Below, piece by piece: positions 34,273-44,600 of a stretch of 64,000 nucleotides of DNA. Location of the stretch: the NCBI RefSeq assembly GCF_017795745.1, contig NZ_CP059067.1, forward strand, positions 3,844,001 to 3,908,000. Reading direction: 5' to 3'. The stretch is from Rhizobacter sp. AJA081-3 (GTDB taxonomy: Bacteria; Pseudomonadota; Gammaproteobacteria; Burkholderiales; Burkholderiaceae_C). A program made the position numbers and the translations under genes. The first letter of the stretch is position 1. Each line of letters starts with the position of its first letter. The notes under the pieces are model-generated. The model was not told the DNA's origin. It saw nothing but the letters and a program-made list of their open reading frames with translations, and did not search any database.

Positions 34273-35016
34273 TCAGAACTCGCGGCCGAGCCGGTAGGCG
34301 CGTTCGAGCCAGGCGGCGCGGGTGGCGTCGTCGGCGCCGTGGACGGCATGGAAGTACGCATGCTCGATCCGCTGGATGCCGGGGTAGCGCATGGCGTAGT
34401 CGTCGATGAGCACCTTCATCGCCGTCTTCAGCCCGGCCGCGTCGTAGGAGGCTTCGTTCCAGATCGTGGTCTGGATGATCAGGGCCTTCTCGTGGCGCAG
34501 CAGCGGCAGGCGCCCGGCGAGCTCGCCGCGCCAGGCTTCGGCCGTCATGCCGAAGGCGAAGCCCAGGCTGAAGACCCGTTCGATCCAGCCCTTCAGGATG
34601 GCGGGAAAGCCCACGAAGTACACCGGCGCGATGAAGGCCAGCGCCTGCGCGCGCGCCACCTTGGCCTGCTGCTCGGCCACGTCGCTCGGCGCACCCAGGG
34701 CGTGCAGGCGGCGAACGATCTCCCGATCATCCCGATCGCCGATCCAGCGCTTGACCAGCAGCCGGCGCAGCGGATTGCGCGTCGATTGCAGCATCGAGCG
34801 CCGGACCTGCATGCGCGCGAGCACGTCGTCCGGCACGCTGTCGTCGATCCAGTCCGGCGCGTCGCGATCACCCAGGACGGGATTGAAGCCGATCGCATGC
34901 AGGTCGACCACCTCGTTGTCGTGGCCGGCATCGCGCAGTCCGGCGTCGAACCGCTCCAGGATCGCGTGGCAGAACGACCGCGGGTTGTGGTGTGCGTAGA
35001 TGGTCAGGACTCGCAT
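34273..35016 (-). CDS. NAD(P)H:quinone-reductase-like flavodoxin-fold protein
   Basis: This 247-residue protein is of the flavodoxin-like NQO1/MdaB superfamily. The opening MRVLTIYAHHNPRSFCHAI is the FMN/FAD phosphate loop, and ALAFIAPVYFVGFPAILKGWIERVF (in parts: FIAPVYFVGFPAILKGW) is the family-typical second flavin contact. It should reduce quinones or similar compounds with NAD(P)H in the cytoplasm. The ATG at 35016 is preferred over upstream starts because the fold begins at once. It runs divergently from a secreted metallo-hydrolase gene 104 bases away. Confidence 0.88.
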   Translation of the reverse strand: MRVLTIYAHHNPRSFCHAILERFDAGLRDAGHDNEVVDLHAIGFNPVLGDRDAPDWIDDSVPDDVLARMQVRRSMLQSTRNPLRRLLVKRWIGDRDDREIVRRLHALGAPSDVAEQQAKVARAQALAFIAPVYFVGFPAILKGWIERVFSLGFAFGMTAEAWRGELAGRLPLLRHEKALIIQTTIWNEASYDAAGLKTAMKVLIDDYAMRYPGIQRIEHAYFHAVHGADDATRAAWLERAYRLGREF

Positions 35017-35120
35017 GCGGCATCGTCCACCCGCCACGCCGGCACGCATTGATCATGCTCAGCGGTGCGGGCCACGGCTACCATGGATGCCCGCAACCAG
35101 CGGCCAGTTGGAGAACCCCG

Positions 35121-36131
35121 ATGCGCCTGCCCACGCTCCCCCGATGGCGGTTGCGGGTCGCCCTCGCGATCGCGTGTCTCACGGCAGCCGTGCTCGCCAC
35201 GCTGCCGGCCATGGCGCAACCGAAGCGCCAGCCCGAGCCCCTGGCCGAAGGCGTGTGGCTGCTGCCCGGAAGCTTCGATCGCGGCCGCCAGCCCGATGGC
35301 AACAGCCTGCTGCTGCAGGGACGAGATGGGCTGGTCATCGTCGACAGTGGACGCCACGCAGAACACGTCGCCGCGCTGATCGCATGGGCCGGCGAACGCG
35401 GGCAGCCACTGCGTGCCGTCATCAACACGCACTGGCACCTCGATCACCTGGGCGGCAACATCGAGCTGCGGCGCTTCGCGCCCGAGCTGCGCAGCTACGG
35501 CAGCATCGCGCTGCGCGACGCCGTCGAGCGCCAGATGCCCGACTCCGAAACCGAGCTTCGCAGCATGCTCGCCGACCCGGCCACCGATGAACAGACGCGT
35601 CGCATGGTGGAGATCGACCTGGCGCTCTACGGCGGTCGCGCGAACTTCCTCCCCGATGAACATGTCGATGGGCCCGCGCGCGCGGTCGAACTCGGCGGGC
35701 GCTGGCTCCGCATCGGCGTCGAACGCGGCGTGAGCGGTGGCGACGTCTGGGTGCTCGACCAGGCCAGCGGCGTTCTCGCGGTGGGCGACTTCGTCACCCT
35801 GCCCGTGCCCTTCTTCGACACGGCCTGCCCGGCGCAATGGCAGGCCACGATGCGCCGGCTCGAGGCCCTGCCCTTCGAGCGTGTGCTGCCAGGGCATGGG
35901 CCGCTCATGAGCCGCGACGACTTCAAGCGCTACCTCGGCGCGCTCGACCGTCTGCTGAGCTGCGCCGCGAGCGATCGCAGCGTGTCCGAGTGCAGCACCG
36001 GCTGGATCACCGACCTCGGCCCGCTGCTGCCGGCGGCTTCGCAGCGCAGCATCGCGCCGATGCTGGGCCACTACTTCGAGGAGCGCCTGCGCGCGCCCGG
36101 TGCAGCACAGACCCGCTACTGCACGCCTTGA
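35121..36131 (+). CDS. Secreted metallo-beta-lactamase-fold hydrolase
   Basis: This 336-residue exported protein has a signal peptide (residues 1-32, cleavage near AMAQP) and a complete metallo-beta-lactamase-fold metal site: NTHWHLDHLGG (HxHxDH), an Asp in AVGDFVTLP and a His in PGHGPLM. It is probably a periplasmic zinc hydrolase; the substrate is unknown and beta-lactam resistance should not be assumed. A pair of cysteines near the C-terminus (LSCAAS, SECSTG) may form a disulfide. It converges with a cytochrome-lipoprotein gene 11 bases downstream. Confidence 0.9.
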   Translation: MRLPTLPRWRLRVALAIACLTAAVLATLPAMAQPKRQPEPLAEGVWLLPGSFDRGRQPDGNSLLLQGRDGLVIVDSGRHAEHVAALIAWAGERGQPLRAVINTHWHLDHLGGNIELRRFAPELRSYGSIALRDAVERQMPDSETELRSMLADPATDEQTRRMVEIDLALYGGRANFLPDEHVDGPARAVELGGRWLRIGVERGVSGGDVWVLDQASGVLAVGDFVTLPVPFFDTACPAQWQATMRRLEALPFERVLPGHGPLMSRDDFKRYLGALDRLLSCAASDRSVSECSTGWITDLGPLLPAASQRSIAPMLGHYFEERLRAPGAAQTRYCTP

Positions 36132-36142
36132 ACGACGCGCCT

Positions 36143-36664
36143 CTACCGAGGCACGCGCATGGCCAGGGGCTCGGCGATCTGCACCGCGTAGCGCGCGTGG
36201 CAGGCCTGGCAGCTGGCCCGCACTTGCAGGCCCGCCGCGTAGAGGCTGCGCGGGTCGTGGCGCTTCGATGCCGCGCTCGCGGCGGCGGCACCCTCGCGCA
36301 TCGCGGCAGCCCAGTCGAGCCAGTCGGCCCGGCCGCGGGCCAGCGCCGGCTCGGCCAGCGTGTCGCCGGTCTCCACCAACTGGGCGGCCGCGTCGACCAC
36401 GGCCTGCCAGGCTTCGGCGGTGCGCGGTTCGAGATCGGTCCGGGCCTGCTGTTCGGCTGCGGCGAACAGCACGCCGGCCGCCGGGTCGACGACCAGGTCC
36501 ATCAGGTCGGGCAGGATCAGCGCGAGCTCGTCGTCCATCCACGCAGCCGGATGCGCGATCGGCGCAGCAAGCAACTTGACCGGTGCCGGTGTCTCGTCTC
36601 GCGAACAGCCGGCCAGCGCGAGCACCAGCAGCATGCCGCAGGCGTGCCGTGACAGGGGCTGCAT
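36143..36664 (-). CDS. Lipoprotein with C-terminal c-type haem motif
   Basis: This 173-residue protein has a lipobox (LALAGC, lipidated Cys) and a single CQACH motif near residue 150, close to the C-terminus. This layout, with a four-helix bundle and the haem at the end, is that of class II cytochrome c (cytochrome c' or c556 type). The helical region WLDWAAAMREGAAAASAAS supports this. It is expected to be an electron carrier or sensor attached to a membrane on the periplasmic side. It has no operon partner in the window. Confidence 0.85.
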   Translation of the reverse strand: MQPLSRHACGMLLVLALAGCSRDETPAPVKLLAAPIAHPAAWMDDELALILPDLMDLVVDPAAGVLFAAAEQQARTDLEPRTAEAWQAVVDAAAQLVETGDTLAEPALARGRADWLDWAAAMREGAAAASAASKRHDPRSLYAAGLQVRASCQACHARYAVQIAEPLAMRVPR

Positions 36665-36795
36665 CGTCGTCTCCTTGCATGGCTGCGCGCGGGCGCCGCG
36701 CCGCATGCCGTTGTTGTTGTGGGCGCAAGGTTAGCGCCGAATGCCGGATGGCGCGAGCCGCAACCCGGCTTGAAATCGGCCACGTCCCGGCCCAC

Positions 36796-37632
36796 ATGGG
36801 GCGGGTGAGCCTTCTTGTCGCCCTCGGGTGGGTCCTCGCCATCGCCGCGATGGCGGCCTTCGGCCTGGCCGCGCCGACGCTGGCGCGCCTGTGGCGCAGG
36901 CAGCGTTTGACTCGCCGCCCCTTCCCGGCCGCCTGGCGCGAGATCCTGCGCCGGCGTGTGCCGCTGGCGCGCGAGCTGCCCGCTGCACATCAGTTGCGCC
37001 TGAAAAAGCACATCCAGGTGCTGCTGGCCGAAGTGCCCTTCGTCGGCTGCGCCGGCCTGACGCTCGACGACGAGATGCGCGTCACCATCGCCGCGCAGGC
37101 GGCCTTCCTGCTGCTCGGGCGCGGCGGTTCGTTCGGCAACCTGCGCGAGGTGCTGGTCTACCCCGGGCACTTCGTCGTGCCGCGCAGCGAGGCGGGCGCG
37201 GGTGGCGTCGTCCACGAGGGCCGCGACGTGCTGGCCGGCCAGAGCTGGCAGCGCGGCCAGGTCATCGTGGCCTGGGATGCGGTGCGCGACGGCGCGGCCG
37301 ATCCGCACGACGGCGCCAACGTCGCCATGCACGAGTTCGCGCACCAGCTCGACCAGGACAGCGGCGCCGCCAACGGCGCGCCCTACGTGGGGCGCGGCGC
37401 GTTGCAGCAGGCCTGGGCGCGGGTGATGAACCAGGAGTTCGAAGCCTTGCGCGCGCGGCTGGCCAGTGCGCAGCCCGGCCTGATCGACCCGTATGCCGCC
37501 ACCAGCCCGGCGGAGTTCTTCGCCGTGGCGACCGAGCACTTCTTCGAGCAACCGGCCGCGCTGGCCACCGAACGCCCGGCGCTGTACGAGCAGCTGCGGC
37601 GCTGCTACCGGCTCGACCCGGCGTCCTGGTAG
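36796..37632 (+). CDS. MtfA/zinc-dependent peptidase family protein (M90)
   Basis: This 278-residue protein has one N-terminal membrane helix (about 5-25) and a cytoplasmic MtfA-like metallopeptidase domain. The zinc motif HEFAHQLD begins at residue 179, with a downstream acid in AEFFAVATEHFFEQP. MtfA relatives regulate glucose uptake by binding Mlc, but in Betaproteobacteria they occur without that system. ATG 36796 is the likely start; GTG 36805 is an alternative. It converges with the B12-domain regulator gene, separated by one base. Confidence 0.87.
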   Translation: MGRVSLLVALGWVLAIAAMAAFGLAAPTLARLWRRQRLTRRPFPAAWREILRRRVPLARELPAAHQLRLKKHIQVLLAEVPFVGCAGLTLDDEMRVTIAAQAAFLLLGRGGSFGNLREVLVYPGHFVVPRSEAGAGGVVHEGRDVLAGQSWQRGQVIVAWDAVRDGAADPHDGANVAMHEFAHQLDQDSGAANGAPYVGRGALQQAWARVMNQEFEALRARLASAQPGLIDPYAATSPAEFFAVATEHFFEQPAALATERPALYEQLRRCYRLDPASW

Positions 37633-37633
37633 C

Positions 37634-38584
37634 TCAGCGCGGCAGCACCGACAGCGCCAGGCGCACCGATTCCCGCGCGTCCAGGCAGATCGCCTGGGCA
37701 CCGAAACTCTCGGCCTGGTGCTGGCGCAAGCCGAACACCGGCCCGCCGAGCAGGATGGGCGTGACGGGGTTGCGCGACGCGGCCTTCAGGTTCGCCACCA
37801 GCGCAGGCAGACCGCGCAGCTGCGCATCCAGCGCCACCGACACTCCGACCAGGTCGAACCACTCGTTCTTCACGGCCCGACACAGTTCGGCGCTGCTCGG
37901 CGACACCTCGAGCACCACCTGCCAGCCGGCCTTGCGGAAGAACTCGGACACGATCGACAGGCCCAGCACATGCTGCGATCCCGGCGCCGATGCCAGCATC
38001 ACGCGGCGGACGACGCCGGCCTCCTGCGGGCCGTCGTGGTACTCGTAGCCCATCGAGTGGATCAGCTCGTGCATCAGCACGAGACCGAGCGTGACATCGG
38101 CAAAGCTGGCGCGGTCGTCTTCCCACTGTGCGCCCAGGTGGCGCGCGGCGGGGCCGATCAGGTCGACGAGCACGCTGTCCTGCTCGAGCCCCTGAGCCCG
38201 CAGGCTTTCGATGAGGCTCGCCGCGCCAGCGCGGTCGCCGGCCGCACAGCGCTGCGCCAGCATCAGGATGTCTTCGGGCCGGGGCCGCGGTGACGCGCTG
38301 GGTTCCGCGCGGGCGATGCCCTGGCGGTGCGCCAGCACGAGGCGCGGAATGATCTGCGTCTCGAGCACCGAGCGCATCGAGCGGCGGCAGTCGTCGTCGT
38401 CGCCCTGCGAGGCACGGTGATCGGAGAGGTCGTCGCCGCGATCGTCGATAGAGGCCCTGCGCGGGTCGAGCATCGAAGACAGCGACAAGCCCCGAAGGGC
38501 GCGCCCCCACATGAACATGCGGGCGACCGGCGATGCGAGCGGATGGAGGTTCACGGCGATGAGGCCCGGCCGGTGCTGGCGCAC
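37634..38584 (-). CDS. B12-binding-domain regulator (PpaA/AerR-like)
   Basis: This 316-residue protein has a helical cap (about 100-185, with WEDDRASFADVTLGLVLMHE) and a B12-binding Rossmann domain (about 190-316, LASAPGSQHVLG, WFDLVGVSV, PILLGGPVFG). The classical DxHxxG cobalamin motif is not seen, as in PpaA/AerR-type light and redox regulators that bind cobalamin through a different histidine. The predicted start is a GTG at 38584; Met23 and Met38 are alternatives. It stands alone. In photosynthetic relatives such proteins control pigment genes, but no such genes are visible here. Confidence 0.82.
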   Translation of the reverse strand: MRQHRPGLIAVNLHPLASPVARMFMWGRALRGLSLSSMLDPRRASIDDRGDDLSDHRASQGDDDDCRRSMRSVLETQIIPRLVLAHRQGIARAEPSASPRPRPEDILMLAQRCAAGDRAGAASLIESLRAQGLEQDSVLVDLIGPAARHLGAQWEDDRASFADVTLGLVLMHELIHSMGYEYHDGPQEAGVVRRVMLASAPGSQHVLGLSIVSEFFRKAGWQVVLEVSPSSAELCRAVKNEWFDLVGVSVALDAQLRGLPALVANLKAASRNPVTPILLGGPVFGLRQHQAESFGAQAICLDARESVRLALSVLPR

Positions 38585-38683
38585 CGGGAAGAGGCCGGGA
38601 GTACTGCTGCGGCGAATCTTAACCCGTGCCTCCGCCCCTCTCCACTAGGTGTTAAACCCAGTCCCGCACCGGAAAATCAAGCA

Positions 38684-41600
38684 TCAGAACTCGTAACGCA
38701 GCTCGCCGATGATGCCGTGTGCCCGGTAACCCGGCCGCACTTCGGCCGAGTAGCGCAGCTGTGTCGTCAGCCCGCTGCCCGAGCGGTAGGTCACACCGAG
38801 CCCGAGCTTGGCGCCGTTGCGCTTGATCGGCTGGCCCTCGACCGCGAAGGCAGCGTCCGGCGCGTCGAGGTAGGCCGCATTGATCAGCCGGCTGCCGCTG
38901 CCGAAGTCGTGCAACCAGGCCACGCTGGCCTCCGGGCTCACGCTGGCGTTGCCGCTCGCCGAGTAGGCCTGTGCCCAGCGCACGCCCAGTTCGGAAACCA
39001 CCGAGCGCGTCTTGCGCTGCTCGACGGCCAGCGCGGAGCCGCCGCCGCTTTCGCTGAAGCCATCCTCCCTGATCTGCGTGTAGTGCAGGCTGGCGAACGG
39101 GTCGACCCAGCCGCCACCGGCACGCAGCGGCATGCCCGCGCCGAGCGTGGCGGCGATCACCTTCGCGTCGTGCTGACTCGCCACCGGCGTGTTGGTGGCA
39201 CCGACGACGATGTTGCGCCGGCTGTCGTAGCTCGTGTTCCCCACCGAGAAGGTGCCACTCGCATAGAAGCCTTCACCGGTGTAGCTGCCGTACAGCGCGA
39301 ACAGGCGCGAGTCGATGTCGGCGGTGTTGCCGGCGATGTCGGACCTGAACTCGTTGTTCACCCAGCCGAACGCGGCGCCGGCACTGAAGCTGTCCGTGAA
39401 GCGGTGGTCCATGCCGATCGCCCGGCCGGCGAGGTCGAAGCCGTAGCCCGCCACGTCGCCCGACGCGTCCTGGTCGCCCTTCTGCGCGAAGGCCTGCACC
39501 CACAGCCCGTAAGGCTTGCCCTGCCGCGACTCGGATGCCTGCTGCAGGGACAGCGCGCCGGCGCCCAGGCGGCTCGCCAGACTGGCCGCCGGCACGGCCA
39601 GGGCCGCATCGGCACGCGCGCCGACCTGCAAGGCACCCAGGCGCTGCTCGAGCGCCTGGCCGAAGCGGTTGGCACTGGCGGCGCCGGCGATTGCCCGCTG
39701 CCCGTGGGTCACCGGGCTGAGGCTCGCGTAGGCGGTGGCGAACTCGGCGTCCGTCGCCAGGCCCTGCAGGGTGCCCAGCGTGTTGCGCAGATCGCCGCGC
39801 GCCGCAGGCAGCACGCGGTCGAGCTGGCGTGCCACGGCCTCTGCGTTGCCGCCGGCCGCCACCGTGGCGAAGCTCTTCACGTCGGCCGTGACGCTGAAGG
39901 CGCCGGCCTGCTGCGCCGATCGGAAACTGACCAGCCGCGTCGACACCGGCAGCTCGATGCGATCGAAGGACGTGTCCTCGGCGAAGCCGCCATCGGCGCG
40001 CAACAGCTCGTAGCTCGTGCCATTCACGAACGGGCCGGAGCCGTGCTGCACGCTGTAGCTGCCGCCGAGCTGAGCCTGGCCGAGCAGGAGCAGGCGGCCG
40101 TGCGTGCCGTCGCCGTTGATCGTCGCCTGGAACTGCCCGTCGGCGCGGAAGCGGTAGTCGCCCGCCACTTCCAGCGTGCCGCCCTGCACCTCCAGCCGCT
40201 GCACCGAGGGCAGCGAGGCCAGAGCGAAGGTGCCTTCGCCGCGCTTGGCGATCGCCGCGGCGGGCACCGTGCCGCCGAAGCTGCCGTTGCCGTTGAGCTG
40301 CAGCAGCAGGCGGCTGCCGTCGTCGATCACGGTGCCTTCGATCACGGTCGCGCCCCGCATCGTCAGCACGTCGGTGCCCGCGCCGAGGTCGATGTCGCCG
40401 CGCGTCACCGAGCCGTCGCCGAGCACCACCGTGTCGTTGCCGGCGCCCGCGTCGATGGCGATGCCGGCCATCGCCACGCCGCCGACCGTGCGCGTGGCGA
40501 CGATGCTGCCCTGGTTGACGATCAGGTCGTCGCCGCTGCCGGTGCGGATGCCGTAGGACGTGGCCTCGCCGTTGCTCACCGCATCGGCCACGATGCGGCC
40601 GGTGTTGACGATGCGGCTCCCCCCGTCGCCCGAGCCGATGCCGATGGCCAGCGCCTTGCCGCTGCCGCCGCCGAACAGGAAGCTGCCCAAGGCCTCGGTG
40701 CTGGCGATGATGTCGCCGGCGTTGGCGACGCTGTTGCGGCCGTGGCCCAGCAACATGCCGTGGCTCTCGGCGGTGGCGCTGCCGAACAGGCCGCGGACAC
40801 TTGCCGTGGCCCGGATCCCGCCGTCGTTCTGCACGATCGACGGCCCGCTGCTCCACACACCGTAGGCCCCGCTCGCCGACGCGCCGAACAGGACCTGCGC
40901 GCTCGACGTCACGGTGACGGCCCCGTCGTTCGCCACGCGGGTGGCTGGCGCATCGTTCGCGTCGGCGGTGCTGCGCACCTTGAGGCTGCCCGCATCGGCG
41001 AGGCTCGCCCGGCCATCGATCCGCAGGCCGTAGGCCGCAGCGTCCGAATACCCCAGCGACGACGCGAACGTAACGACATCGATGCTGCCGGTGTTGAGCA
41101 CGCCGCTGGATGGGCCGCGCAGCCAGATGCCGATCGCCTGGGCGCCGCGCACTTCCGACACGCTGTACTCGAACTCGTTGGTACCGCCGACTAAGCTCCC
41201 CGGCGAGGTCGAGCCGGACGCCTGCGCCTGCGCATTGGTGTGCACGCCGATCGTGCCTTCGTTGACGACCTGGTCGGCGCGGCCGCTGGCAAGGATGCCG
41301 ATCGCCGTCGCGCCAGCTATCGTGGCCGTCGCGCCAGCGCCGGAATCGGAGCCGCCGTAGGCGACGCTTCCGGCGCTTGCGGTCGCCTTCGGCGCTGCCG
41401 TCACGCTGATCGTGCCGCCGTTCAGGATCGCGTTGTCACCCGCGCCGGCATCGATGCCGATCGCCTGGAGACCCGAGGCCGACGCGGTGGCCGTCGCATA
41501 GGCGTCGTCGTCGATCAGGCCGCCGCCATCCGCGTTCGCGGCGGCCGTGACCTCCGGCTTCGCGTTCACGGTGATCGTGCCTAGGTTGGCGATTCGGTCG

Positions 41601-44600
41601 CGGCCCGCGCCGGTCTGCACACCGACGGCGCGGCTCGGCCGCAGCGTCGCGGTGGAGTTGCTGAACGCGTCGCTGTCCAGGCTGAAGAAGTCCGCATCCG
41701 CGTAGGTGCTGGCGGTCGCGGAGCCCTTCAGCGTGGCGAGGACCGAGCCTTCCACGACGATCCGGTTGTCGCCCTCGCCCGCTTCGATTCCGATGACCGC
41801 GGACTCTGCAGCGGCCGACGACGCGGCCTTGCCGTCGACGAACAAGGCGCCCGGCTCGGCACTGGAGCCCGCGCTCGCCGCGAGCGTGCCGGTCACGGCG
41901 AGGCTGCCGTTCACGCCGATAGCGATCACGTCGTGCCCGGCGCCGGCGGCGATGCCGGTAGCGAAGGTGCGTGCCGTCACGTTGGCGGCCGCGCTGGTGT
42001 TGCCGAACACCGTGGTCGCGCCGCCCGAAGCAGCGAGCGTGGAGCCGGCGTCGGCCGTCAGCGTGCCATCGTTGATCACGACGTTGTCACCCGCGCCGGC
42101 GTCGATGCCGGTTGCGTGCGTGACGGAGAACAGCACCTCGTTCGATTGCGCATTGCCGAAGCCGAACGAGGTCGAGGTTGCGTTCAGCGTCGCGTCCGCC
42201 GAGATGCCGAGCCTGCCGCGATTGACGATCGCGTCGCCGTCGTCGCCCTCACCGTCGCCACCGTCGATGCCGATCGCCGTCGCCGTCGCCGTCACGTTCG
42301 AGTCGGCGGACGCACCGCCGAAAATCGCCGTGCCGGTGCCCGTCACGTCGACCCGCGAACCGGCGGCGATGTCGATGCCGCCGTCGTTCTTCAGCAGGTC
42401 GGCACCGCTGCCGCCGCGCAGGCCGACGGCCGTCGCGCCGGCGCTCACGGTGGCCCGGGTGGGGGCGCTGCCCGCGAACGAGAACGAACTCCCGGTCAGG
42501 CCCGCGTAGGCGTCGGCGGCCACCTTCAGACTGGCCGCGCCGGTGTTGACGAGCGTGTCGTCCCCCGCGCCGCCGTCGATGCCGGCCGCCGCGGTGGCGG
42601 CCTGCGTGTTGCCCTCGGCCGTGGCCACGCCGCCGATCACCACCGCCGTGTTGCTGGCATAGGTGTCGGCCGCCGCCTCGGCCTCGATCGTGCCCTGGTT
42701 GGCAAGGTGGTCGGCGCCGTCGCCGCCGGCGATGCCGGAGACCGTCGCGCTGACCAGCGTGCTGGACTTGAAGTCGTTGACGCCGAACACCGTCACGCCG
42801 GCGCCGCCGGTGCGGCTTCGCGCCAGCGCCTCGACCCGAACGAGGCCGGTGTTGTCGACACGGTCGTCGCCGCGCCCGCCGTCCAGGCCCACGGCCTGTG
42901 CGATGGCCGAGGTGCCCGCATCCACCTTGCCGCGGCCCGCCAGGGAGACGGTCACGCTCGAGGCGGACGCGCAGGCCCCGCCGGCCTCCGCGGTGCAACT
43001 GCCGTCGCGCTGCGTGTCCGGGCGCAGCGCGGCCCGGCCGGCATCGACCCGCACGCTGCCGCTGCTGACGATCGTGTCGTCCCCATCGCCGCCCGCGATG
43101 CCGGTCGCGCTCGCGCGCGCCGTCTTGGCCGCCGACGCGTCGCCGCTGCCGGAACTCGACGCGTTGCCGAACAGGCCGACCGTGACGTCACCCGCGCTCG
43201 CGTTGCTGCGCGCGGTCGCGACGATGCCCGCCCGGTTGTCGATCAGGTCGTCGCCAGCGCCGCTGTCGATGCCCAGCGCCTGCGCGACGGCCGTGGTTTC
43301 GGCCTGCCCGTTGGCCGTCCCGGCCACGGTCACGCTGACCGTCAGCCCGCTCGCGGTGGCGGCGCTGCCGGCAGTGAGGCTTCCCTCGTTGAGGATGCTG
43401 TCGTCGCGCGCGCCGCTGCGCACGCCGGCCGCCTCGGCCAGCGCGGTGTTGCCGACGTCGCCGAGCGAATAGCCGAACAGTGCGCCGCTGACGCTCGTGC
43501 CGGTCGCGGTCGCAGTTGCGGTGGCGATCAAGCTGCCGGCGTTGGCGAGGGTGGCGCCGCGGCCGCCGTGGCCGTCGCCGCCATCGCGGTCGGTCGGCAT
43601 GGCGCTCTTGCCACCGTGGCCGTCACGTCCGCATGGGGATTCGTCCTGGCCGGTCGCCGCCTGCTTGCCGTGCCCGCAGGGCGCGGGCGCCGCGCTGTCG
43701 GCGTCGTTCAGGCCGACCGCATGGGCGGTGGCCGACGAGGCCAGCGTGGCCGCCGAATAGCCGCCGAAGATGTTCGGCACGACGATGGACACCGAGGTTC
43801 CATTCGCCACTGCGCTGGCATCGGCCGTCACCGATCCCTCGTTGAGTGTCGTGTCGTCGCCTTCGCCGGCGTCGACGCCGAACACGTCGGCCCGCGCCGT
43901 GCTGCTCGCATCGGCGATGGACGCGCCGACCGCCGGGCCGAGTGCGCCGCTGACCGTGACGGACACGCCGACCGAGTCCGCGCTGGCCTTGCCCTGCACG
44001 TCGACCGTGCCGCGGTTGACGAGCCGGTCATTGCCCGCTGCGCCGTCCAGGCCATGCACGACGGTCAGCGCATTGGCGCTGCTGTCGGTGATCGACGCCC
44101 CCGCGGCACCGCCGGCCAGCGAGAGGTTCAGCGCGACGCTCACGCCAGTCGCATGCGCGACGGCCTCGACCGAACGGGTCTTGATGTCGCCCTCGTTGAC
44201 CAGCGTGTCGTCGCCGGCGCCGCCGTCCATGCCGGTGGCGCGCACCTGCGCCGTGCCCTTGCCGTCGACCAGGGCCGCGCCGGCCGCGACGCCGGCGTTC
44301 AGCGCCGCGTTGCCGGTGACGGAAACGCTGACGGCCAGGGCATCGGCGTGGATGTTCTGCAGCGTGAGCTCGCCGGCATTGGACATCACGTCGTCGCCCA
44401 GCCCCCCCTGCAGCCCGACCGCCGTCGCGCGCGCCGTGGTCGAGGTGTCGACCAGCGCGGCGCCGATCGCCGCCCCGTTGCTGACCACACCGAGCTGCAC
44501 GCTGACGCCGACCGCCGTGGTGGAGGCGCCCACGTCGTCGATGACGATGTGGCCGTCGGCCTTGTTGGCCAGCCGGTCGTTGCCCGCCCCGCCGTCCACA

